A program made the translations under genes and the position numbers. Below are positions 31,868-37,969 of a stretch of 37,969 nt of DNA, piece by piece; the stretch's first letter is position 1; every line of letters begins with the position of its first letter. The notes beneath the pieces are model-generated. The model saw only the letters and a program-made list of their open reading frames with translations. It made no database searches and had not been told where the DNA came from. The DNA is from Bacillota bacterium (GTDB lineage Bacteria; Bacillota; Clostridia; Acetivibrionales; DSM-1351), in assembly GCA_023436485.1 (NCBI GenBank), contig JAEZIU010000137.1, forward strand, positions 1 through 37,969, read 5' to 3'.

Positions 31868-32953
31868 TTATTTTGCATGAATATATCCTTGGGACTTTAG
31901 GTACTCAGCCATCAATACAGCACCACCTGCAGCACCGCGGACAGTGTTATGTGACAGACAAACAAATTTATAGTCATAAAGAGTGTCTTCACGAAGTCTT
32001 CCCGCAGTTATACCCATTCCATTTTCAGCATCTCTGTCCAGTTTGGTTTGTGGTCTGTTATCTTCTTCAAAATATTTTACAAACTGCTTTGGTGCACTTG
32101 GGAGTTCCAACTGCTGAGGTTCGCCTTTAAAGTTCTTCCATAACTCAAGTATTTCTTCTTTTGAAGGTTTGTTTTCAAAGGAAACAAATACTGCAGCAAG
32201 GTGACCGTCAGTTACGGGAACTCTTATACACTGTGTAGTTATAAGCGGTGAAGAAGCCTTTACGATTTCTCCATTCTCAACTTTACCCCAGATTTTCAAA
32301 GGTTCCTGTTCACTTTTTTCTTCTTCTCCGCCGATATAAGGTATTACGTTGTCAATCATTTCAGGCCAGTCGGTAAAGTTCTTTCCTGCACCGGAAATTG
32401 CCTGATAAGTAGTTGCAACAACATTTTTAATACCGAATTTCATTAAAGGAGAAAGAGCGGGAACATAGCTTTGAATTGAACAATTTGGCTTAACGGCAAT
32501 AAAACCGTATTTTGTTCCGAGCCTTTTTCTCTGAGCATCTATTGCTTTTACATGATCTGCATTGATTTCAGGTATAAGCATAGGTACGTCAGGAGTCCAC
32601 CTGTGTGCCGAGTTGTTTGAAACTACAGGAGTTTCATTTTTAGCATATTCTTCCTCAAGCTTCTTGATTTCATCCTTTTTCATATCAACTGCACAGAAAA
32701 CGAAATCCACTTCAGCACAAATTTCTTTAACTTGTTCTGTTGCGTTTTTTATTACAATATTCTTAACGGTTTCAGGCATAGGTGTAGACATCTTCCATCT
32801 ATTACCTACTGCTTCTTCGTATCTCTTTCCGGCAGATTTTTCACTGGCAGCAATGGAAACAACTTCGAACCATGGATGGTTTTCAAGAAGTGAAATAAAT
32901 CTTTGCCCAACCATTCCAGTACCACCGATTATACCAACTTTAAGCTTAGACAT
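31868..32953 (-). CDS. asd: Aspartate-semialdehyde dehydrogenase
   Basis: A 361-residue NADPH-dependent enzyme making aspartate semialdehyde, the branch point to lysine/diaminopimelate, threonine and methionine. LKVGIIGGTGMVGQRF is the nucleotide-binding start. The catalytic C158 is in KPNCSIQSY, and VSNNSAHRW and GAGKNFTDWPE are also conserved. The overall pattern matches the archaeal/fungal-type branch rather than the E. coli type, common in Clostridia. It is monocistronic, starting behind GGAGG and a near-consensus promoter. Confidence 0.93.
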   Translation of the reverse strand: MSKLKVGIIGGTGMVGQRFISLLENHPWFEVVSIAASEKSAGKRYEEAVGNRWKMSTPMPETVKNIVIKNATEQVKEICAEVDFVFCAVDMKKDEIKKLEEEYAKNETPVVSNNSAHRWTPDVPMLIPEINADHVKAIDAQRKRLGTKYGFIAVKPNCSIQSYVPALSPLMKFGIKNVVATTYQAISGAGKNFTDWPEMIDNVIPYIGGEEEKSEQEPLKIWGKVENGEIVKASSPLITTQCIRVPVTDGHLAAVFVSFENKPSKEEILELWKNFKGEPQQLELPSAPKQFVKYFEEDNRPQTKLDRDAENGMGITAGRLREDTLYDYKFVCLSHNTVRGAAGGAVLMAEYLKSQGYIHAK

Positions 32954-33066
32954 CCTTTATGCCTCCTATTCGTAAATTTTCATTATTGAAAAGAAATTGA
33001 ATGGAGGTGAGTCAAATAAATTAGTAAAGTGTCCACCATTCAATGACATTTGTATTTGTACTGTGT

Positions 33067-33095
33067 ATTTTATCACAATGTCATTTAAAATTCAA
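33067..33095 (-). promoter_or_regulatory. Sigma-A-type promoter of asd
   Basis: On the minus strand, TTGAAT (33095-33090), 17 bases, TAAAAT (33072-33067). The leader that follows contains an ATTGAATGG / CCATTCAAT inverted repeat (about 32998-33047). Confidence 0.65.
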
Positions 33096-33108
33096 TAATA
33101 AAAATTTT

Positions 33109-34035
33109 CTATGAGGCCTGCTGTTTGAACAGGGGTTGGGTAATGCTCCAGTTCTTTAACTCGGTCTGAGTACCTACCCAGACAGGAGATTTCATAGGAA
33201 CAAGAGGATACAGTTCCTCCACACAGTAGTTAGACATTCTCATGCAGCCGTGGGATATGTATTTTCCAATGGAATAAAATGAATTTGTGCCGTGTATTCC
33301 ATAGGAACCGTCTGTTCTGTTTATCCCCATCCAACGGGTTCCAAGTGGGTTTTGAGGTGTTCCACCTTTTACCGGGTCTGCAAATCCTCCGCCACCCCAA
33401 TCGGGGTTTATAAGTTTACTGGTTACAATGAATTTGCCTGATTTTGTAAGGGAAGCGGGGTTGCCCACTGCAACAGCATACTTTTTCAATACCTTTGCAC
33501 CTTCATATAATGTTAAAACTCTTGTGGTCTTATTTACTGCAATCCATTTTCCTTTAGTGGGAGCTTTTGTAACCTTGTCAAGATAGACAAACTTGTTACT
33601 GGATAGCCTTTGTACAAGCATGTTTTTTGTTGCAGTGTCGTATGTACCGGTTACACTCATATTATGGTTGCTTTGAAATAGAAGAAGTGCATTTCTGATA
33701 TTCAGTTTCTCATCACTCTTAGAAGCTTTTTTATAGTAGCCAAGCTGCTTGATGTATTTCAAATATGTATTGGACGTAATATCTTTTTGAAGCTGGGCTA
33801 CTTTTTTCTTTAATTTTTCCTTTGCAGCGGCTGCTTCCTTTTTCTTCTGTTCTTCCTGCTGCTTTTTTTGAGTATCAAGTGTTTTATCCAGTACGGTGGT
33901 ATCAATTTTGACTGCCGACTGTGATACTTCTGGATACTGATTTTTGTTTTTTTGATCGGCTGCACCGCAAACAGCTGTACTTTCAAATAGTATGGCAATC
34001 ATTAGTGTGCCAAGCAATAAAAGTCTTTTAAGCAT
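33109..34035 (-). CDS. L,D-transpeptidase with peptidoglycan-binding-like domain
   Basis: A 308-residue exported protein. Signal peptide about 1-26 (LLLLGTLMIAILFESTAVCGA); a Lys/Gln/Glu-rich coiled coil about 55-85; a PG_binding_1-like helix bundle about 95-150 (LNIRNALLLFQSNHNMSVTG); then a YkuD catalytic domain about 165-300. The catalytic motif is HGTNSF ... SHGCMRMSN with C264 and H262. It should crosslink or anchor peptidoglycan stem peptides through 3-3 bonds. GGAGG-like sequence (GAGGTGG) precedes the ATG. Spore or vegetative use is undecided. Confidence 0.92.
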   Translation of the reverse strand: MLKRLLLLGTLMIAILFESTAVCGAADQKNKNQYPEVSQSAVKIDTTVLDKTLDTQKKQQEEQKKKEAAAAKEKLKKKVAQLQKDITSNTYLKYIKQLGYYKKASKSDEKLNIRNALLLFQSNHNMSVTGTYDTATKNMLVQRLSSNKFVYLDKVTKAPTKGKWIAVNKTTRVLTLYEGAKVLKKYAVAVGNPASLTKSGKFIVTSKLINPDWGGGGFADPVKGGTPQNPLGTRWMGINRTDGSYGIHGTNSFYSIGKYISHGCMRMSNYCVEELYPLVPMKSPVWVGTQTELKNWSITQPLFKQQAS

Positions 34036-34264
34036 TATACATCCACCTCTGATTTTTTAATTATTACTATATTCTAACTGGAAAAATATAGTACTGCATT
34101 AGTTCATTATATTATTTTACTGTCAAAATGGAAATTACATTACTGTTACTTTTTTTGCGATTAAGGTGATTATCACCGGTTAGGGGCTACTTAACGGTGT
34201 CTCATCCAATATGTGTAAATAAAATATTTCCCTGAAATAAGTTAAGACAGACTATTTTAGACAA

Positions 34265-34281
34265 ATGTCAAAAAATGACAT
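34265..34281. promoter_or_regulatory. Perfect 17-base inverted repeat upstream of the transporter promoter
   Basis: ATGTCAAAAAATGACAT has 6-base arms around AAAAA and ends 27 bases before the -35 box. It could be an activator or repressor site. It is not a CodY-type motif. Confidence 0.4.
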
Positions 34282-34308
34282 ATTTCAACAAAATATTTAT
34301 GCACTGTA

Positions 34309-34337
34309 TTGAATTTTTATGCATAATAATTTATAAT
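34309..34337 (+). promoter_or_regulatory. Sigma-A-type promoter of the amino-acid ABC transporter
   Basis: TTGAAT (34309-34314), 17 bases, consensus TATAAT (34332-34337), 50 bases before the ATG. Confidence 0.8.
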
Positions 34338-34387
34338 TGTAGACATCGATGTTTTATTATGTAGAAAAATAATAGGGGGATTTCAAA

Positions 34388-35194
34388 ATGATGAAAGGAA
34401 TGTTAAAGAAGGTATTTTGCTTGATTATTGTTGCAGCTATCGGCCTGTCTATTGCAGGCTGCGGCGGCGGAGAAACAATGAAGAGAATTGAAAAATCCGG
34501 AAAACTGGTTATAGGTACCAGTGGAGATTACGCACCATATGAATATCACATGCTGGTAGATGGAAAAGATACTATTGTAGGTATCGATATTTCTATTGCT
34601 GAGGAGATTGCAAAAGACATGGGTGTGCAGCTCCAGATTGTGGATGCCGATTTCAACGGACTATTGGCATCACTTAACACAAACAAGGTGGATATTGTAA
34701 TAGCCGGTATGAATCCTGACGAGAAGAGAAAAAAATCAGTTGATTTTTCAAAGATTTATTATGAAGCAAAGCAGGGTGTAATGGTAAGGGCTGAAGACAA
34801 AGACAAATATAAAACTGTGGCTGATTTAAAAGATAAAAAAGTTGGTGCACAGCTGGGAACTACACAGGAAAAAATAGTACAAGAACAAATCAAGGGTGCA
34901 AACCTTGTTTCATTAGGTAAGATTCCTGATTTGGTTATGGAATTGAAAAATAAAAAGATAGACGCACTGGTTGTTGAACTTCCTGTAGCGAACGGCTATG
35001 TAAATAACAACAATGATTTGGCACTAACAGATGTTCCTGTAAAGGATGATACAGGCGGATCTGCTATTGCAATTAAAAAAGGTAATACAAACCTGGTAGA
35101 GCAGGTAAACAAAACCCTTGACAGACTGATGAAGGATGGTTCAATAGATAAGTTTGTTCAGGAAGCAAATGAAAAGAATGTAACAGCAAAATAA
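34388..35194 (+). CDS. Polar amino-acid ABC transporter substrate-binding lipoprotein
   Basis: A 268-residue protein with a lipoprotein signal (lipobox SIAGC, Cys about 25) followed by family 3 solute-binding domain: LVIGTSGDYAPYEYH, VGIDISIAEEIAKDMG, VIAGMNPDEKRKKSVDFSKIYY and VGAQLGTTQE. It is anchored outside the membrane and hands an amino acid to the permease encoded next. The sequence is of the histidine/glutamine/arginine/cystine type; the exact ligand is not fixed. A hairpin with a T-rich tail follows before the permease gene, so it is likely made in excess. Confidence 0.92.
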   Translation: MMKGMLKKVFCLIIVAAIGLSIAGCGGGETMKRIEKSGKLVIGTSGDYAPYEYHMLVDGKDTIVGIDISIAEEIAKDMGVQLQIVDADFNGLLASLNTNKVDIVIAGMNPDEKRKKSVDFSKIYYEAKQGVMVRAEDKDKYKTVADLKDKKVGAQLGTTQEKIVQEQIKGANLVSLGKIPDLVMELKNKKIDALVVELPVANGYVNNNNDLALTDVPVKDDTGGSAIAIKKGNTNLVEQVNKTLDRLMKDGSIDKFVQEANEKNVTAK

Positions 35195-35226
35195 TTGACA
35201 TGACATTATATGAAGGCCAAAGCAAA

Positions 35227-35262
35227 GGGGATGTCCACGGGCACCCCCTGTGTTTTGTTTTA
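35227..35262 (+). terminator. Intra-operon attenuator between binding protein and permease
   Basis: GGGGATGTCC pairs with GGGCACCCC (one mismatch), followed by TGTTTTGTTTT. Partial termination here would favour the binding protein over the membrane parts. Confidence 0.7.
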
Positions 35263-35292
35263 GGAGAATTTTTATAATAGGGAGGGTTTAGA

Positions 35293-35958
35293 TTGGATTT
35301 TAGCTTTTTAAGTGAATATTGGTACTACTTTGTAAGCGGTACCGTAAATACAATAGTAATTGCAATTCTGACCGTAATACTTGGTGTTATTATAGGTATC
35401 GGTATTGCATTAATGAAGATATCTCATAACAAGATTTTAAAAGTATTTGCGTCATCATATGTGGAATTTATAAGAGGAACACCACTTCTTGTTCAGATAA
35501 CGCTTTTTTTCTATCTGATTTCACTACCGGAAGTTCATATATTTGGTTTAGAATTGGAGAGATTTATACCAGGTGTTATTGCTATGTCAGTAAACAGCGG
35601 CGCATATGTGGCTGAAATAATCCGTGCCGGTATTCAGGCGGTGGATAAGGGCCAGATGGAGGCTGCAAGGTCTATAGGGTTTACTCACGGGGAATCTATG
35701 AGGCATATTATATTGCCTCAGGCTATCAGAAACATTCTCCCTGCTTTAGGAAATGAATTTGTTGTTGTAATCAAAGAGTCTTCCGTGCTGTCTGTTATCA
35801 GTATAAGTGAACTAATGAGAAATACAAATATTATACAGGGTGCAATATACAGGCCATTTGAGCCGTTAGCTATCACGGCTGTAATCTATTTTATATTGAC
35901 CTACGGTACTACAAAGCTTCTGGGAATTGCTGAAAGGAGGATGAGGACAAGTGATTAA
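35293..35958 (+). CDS. Polar amino-acid ABC transporter permease (HisM/GlnP type)
   Basis: A 221-residue protein with about five membrane helices and the family EAA loop: GQMEAARSIGFTHGESMRHIILPQAIRN. ASSYVEFIRGTPLLVQI is the other hallmark. Start is TTG 35293, with GGAGGG six bases before. Its 3' end overlaps the ATPase start by eight bases, so translation is coupled. Confidence 0.93.
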   Translation: MDFSFLSEYWYYFVSGTVNTIVIAILTVILGVIIGIGIALMKISHNKILKVFASSYVEFIRGTPLLVQITLFFYLISLPEVHIFGLELERFIPGVIAMSVNSGAYVAEIIRAGIQAVDKGQMEAARSIGFTHGESMRHIILPQAIRNILPALGNEFVVVIKESSVLSVISISELMRNTNIIQGAIYRPFEPLAITAVIYFILTYGTTKLLGIAERRMRTSD

Positions 35959-36673
35959 TGTAAAGAATCTTCACAAGAAATTTGGCAGCCTTCACGTTTT
36001 ACAGGGTATAGATGTAACCATTGAAAAGGGCGAGGTAGTAGTTGTAATCGGCCCTAGCGGTTCAGGTAAGAGTACCTTTCTCAGGTGTTTGAATTTGTTG
36101 GAACAGCCTACTGACGGTGAAATAATTTTTGAAGGCGTAAATATAACTGATAAAAAAAACGATGTAAACAAGCAGAGGCAAAAAATGGGAATGGTTTTTC
36201 AAAACTTCAATTTATTCCCTCACTTGTCCATACTTAACAATATAACTCTCGGGCCTATAAAACTCAAAAATCAGACTCCTGAGCAGGCGAAAGAGAATGC
36301 TATGTCACTGCTAAAGCGTATAGGATTGGAGGAAAAGGCAAATAACTATCCTGCACAGCTTTCAGGAGGGCAGAAACAACGTATAGCTATTGTCCGTGCT
36401 CTCGCGATGTCCCCGGATGTAATGCTCTTTGACGAGCCTACTTCAGCCCTTGACCCGGAAATGGTAGGCGAGGTTCTGGAGGTAATGAGAGAGTTGGCGG
36501 CAGAGGGAATGACAATGGTGGTTGTTACCCATGAAATGGGCTTTGCAAAAGAGGTTGGAACCAGAGTACTATTCATGGATGAAGGAAAAATTAAAGAAGA
36601 TGCTCCGCCTAGTGAAATTTTTACAAATCCTAAAGATGACAGAACAAAGGAATTTCTAAGTAAGATTCTATAG
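35951..36673 (+). CDS. Polar amino-acid ABC transporter ATP-binding protein (GlnQ/HisP type)
   Basis: A 240-residue ATPase with Walker A GPSGSGKST, Q-loop VFQNFNLFPHL, signature LSGGQKQR, Walker B VMLFDEPTSALDP and switch THEMGFAKE, all intact. GTG start at 35951 overlaps the permease end, with GGAGG (about 35937) a little upstream. It energises the importer and is the last of the three transporter genes. An isoaspartyl dipeptidase gene follows 38 bases later. Confidence 0.95.
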   Translation: MINVKNLHKKFGSLHVLQGIDVTIEKGEVVVVIGPSGSGKSTFLRCLNLLEQPTDGEIIFEGVNITDKKNDVNKQRQKMGMVFQNFNLFPHLSILNNITLGPIKLKNQTPEQAKENAMSLLKRIGLEEKANNYPAQLSGGQKQRIAIVRALAMSPDVMLFDEPTSALDPEMVGEVLEVMRELAAEGMTMVVVTHEMGFAKEVGTRVLFMDEGKIKEDAPPSEIFTNPKDDRTKEFLSKIL

Positions 36674-36711
36674 CAATAAGTGTAAACTCTTAAAAACCGT
36701 TGGAGGCACAT

Positions 36712-37842
36712 ATGTTCAAGCTGTTAAAGGATGCAACTGTATATTCACCGGAATATCTGGGTAAAAAAGATATATTGCTTTGCTGTGACAAGGTGGCTTT
36801 AATTGAAGATAATATAAACCCTACGGGTTTTAAAGGTGTTGAAATAGTCAACTGTGACGGTAAAATGGTGTTCCCCGGCTTTATCGACCTTCATGTTCAT
36901 ATAACGGGCGGAGGCGGTGAAGGTGGTTTTACTACAAGGACTGAGGAAGCAAAGGCAGCGGACATACTTAAGTACGGCATAACAACAGTTGTAGGCGTTC
37001 TTGGAGCAGATGGTGTTACCAGAAACATGCCCAATCTTTATGCAAAAGCAAGGCAACTGGAACTTGATGGCCTTTCTACTTATATATACACAGGGTCGTA
37101 TCAGGTTCCGGTTATAACTTTAACAGGAAGCGTACAAAACGACATGGTTTTTGTAGATAAGGTTATTGGTGTAGGTGAAATTTGTCTTGCCGACAGCAGG
37201 GCATTTGAACCGTCTTTTGATGAAATAAGCAGAATTGCAGCTCAAACCAGAAACGGTGCCATTATTTCAGGTAAAGCGGGACTGGTGCATTTCCATCTTG
37301 GTCTGGGTGAAAGTGCAATGGAGTATATGTTCAGGCTTTCCGATGAAACTTTAATACCCAAACAGCACATTCTACCTACACATGTTAACCGTACCAAAGG
37401 CCTTTTTAACAAGGCTTTGGAATATTTAAAGCAAGGTGGCAATATTGATTTGACGGCGGGATTTATCCCATCAGACAGTGACCCGGAATGTGTTGCTACC
37501 TATGATGCACTAAGGACTATTCTGGATAATAATCTTGATTTTACAGGGATAACAATCAGTTCGGATGCCTACGGAAGTGTACCAACCTTTGACGAAAACG
37601 GAAACGTGGTTTCCTCCGAGACTGTAAGCTGCAAGATACTTTTTGATGAAATACGCACAGCTATTAAGGAGAGGGGAATACCCGTGGAAACGGCAATAGG
37701 CATTATAACAAAAAATGCTGCCCAACGGCTAAAGATTGACGATAAAAAGGGTACTCTGAAAGTGGGAAAAGATGCGGATTGTGTTATTTGCGACAGCGGA
37801 CTGAATATAGTGAAGGTTATTGCAAAGGGAAAAATGTACTAA
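36712..37842 (+). CDS. iadA: Isoaspartyl dipeptidase (beta-aspartyl peptidase)
   Basis: A 376-residue amidohydrolase that splits beta-aspartyl dipeptides from damaged proteins. Metal/catalytic residues seen: H61 and H63 (DLHVHITGGGGEGGF), H195 (FHLGLGE), H224 (LPTHVNR) and D285 (SSDAYGS). In E. coli IadA a carboxylated Lys bridges the two zincs; here the matching VIGVGEICL segment seems to offer E156 instead. I use ATG 36712, five bases after GGAGG. It lies 38 bases after the amino-acid importer and may be cotranscribed, linking peptide salvage with amino-acid uptake. Confidence 0.88.
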   Translation: MFKLLKDATVYSPEYLGKKDILLCCDKVALIEDNINPTGFKGVEIVNCDGKMVFPGFIDLHVHITGGGGEGGFTTRTEEAKAADILKYGITTVVGVLGADGVTRNMPNLYAKARQLELDGLSTYIYTGSYQVPVITLTGSVQNDMVFVDKVIGVGEICLADSRAFEPSFDEISRIAAQTRNGAIISGKAGLVHFHLGLGESAMEYMFRLSDETLIPKQHILPTHVNRTKGLFNKALEYLKQGGNIDLTAGFIPSDSDPECVATYDALRTILDNNLDFTGITISSDAYGSVPTFDENGNVVSSETVSCKILFDEIRTAIKERGIPVETAIGIITKNAAQRLKIDDKKGTLKVGKDADCVICDSGLNIVKVIAKGKMY

Positions 37843-37932
37843 AAAAGCTGAGTTAATACATTAATTTGCGTGGTACAATCATATAATTAACAGGTGGACA
37901 TATTCCTAATAGTTAATTGGAGGTTGATTGCA

Positions 37933-37969
37933 TTGACCAAGGATTTTCGCAAGGTAATAATAGTATTTA
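37933..37969 (+). CDS. Start of an unidentified gene, truncated by the window edge
   Basis: TTG at 37933 lies nine bases after GGAGG (37919-37923) and opens a frame reading MTKDFRKVIIVF to the last base. Twelve residues are too few to name it. The start codon type and spacing resemble other genes here (35293, 21601). Confidence 0.5.
   Translation, partial: MTKDFRKVIIVF

Larger units (their letters stand above)
34036..34387. other. Intergenic region between divergent genes
   Basis: No coding frame seen. It holds the promoter of the amino-acid transporter (34309-34337), a palindrome upstream of it (34265-34281), and two short hairpins around 34165-34200 (GGTGATTATCACC; CCGGTTA/TTAACGG). No clear promoter was found for the minus-strand L,D-transpeptidase. 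Confidence 0.6.

Noticed and set aside
34164..34202. Two short hairpins in the intergenic region as a riboswitch for the amino-acid importer
   Set aside because: They lie upstream of the mapped-looking promoter (34309-34337), so would not be in its transcript.

Overview
The window is about 38 kb of AT-rich DNA with dense Shine-Dalgarno-led genes, many TTG/GTG starts and strong rho-independent terminators. Gene content (AzlCD, YtrA-type GntR/ABC modules, intracellular GH43, clostridial Cys-rich peptide maturation genes) points to a mesophilic, spore-former-like member of the Clostridia. A Ruminiclostridium / plant-fibre-degrading relative is my best guess, made from gene flavour only. No rRNA, tRNA, IS element, prophage or CRISPR array was found.

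Layout. 1-5.8 kb: 3' end of a small zinc-ribbon protein, an SDR oxidoreductase, an acyltransferase-3 membrane protein, an unusual chemoreceptor with a C-terminal sugar-binding-protein-like domain, and the rRNA methyltransferase RlmA (minus). 5.8-13.9 kb: a large secreted Ig-like/LRR/transglutaminase-like protein behind a possibly structured leader, an intracellular GH43 glycosidase, phosphatidylserine decarboxylase, 6-phosphofructokinase, glycerate kinase and a zinc-dependent phospholipase C-like protein (minus). 14.0-19.2 kb: two separate GntR-ATPase-permease modules facing each other and meeting at a shared terminator. 19.2-21.1 kb: a PdxA-family dehydrogenase and a TIGR00266/AIM24 protein.

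21.1-24.6 kb is the most interesting region: a compact RiPP (ribosomally made, post-translationally modified peptide) locus. A 44-residue Cys- and Tyr-containing precursor, too short for routine gene calling, is followed by a hairpin terminator/attenuator, a radical SAM/SPASM maturase (CcpM-like), a protein of unknown biochemistry (TIGR04066-like), and an acyl-carrier-related protein without the usual DSL phosphopantetheine site. No exporter or leader peptidase lies beside it. The class (CLI_3235-type clostridial Cys-rich peptide) has been named from genome mining, but as far as I know its product and chemistry are uncharacterised.

24.6-38 kb: azlCD (branched-chain amino-acid export type), a glpK-proA-ridA run, a short SDR remnant with an apparent internal deletion, a large cyclic-nucleotide-binding-domain protein of unknown function (minus), asd (minus), an L,D-transpeptidase (minus), a polar amino-acid ABC importer (binding protein, permease, ATPase) followed by an isoaspartyl dipeptidase, and the first codons of one further gene at the right edge. 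The transporter and dipeptidase suggest uptake and recycling of amino acids and damaged peptides.
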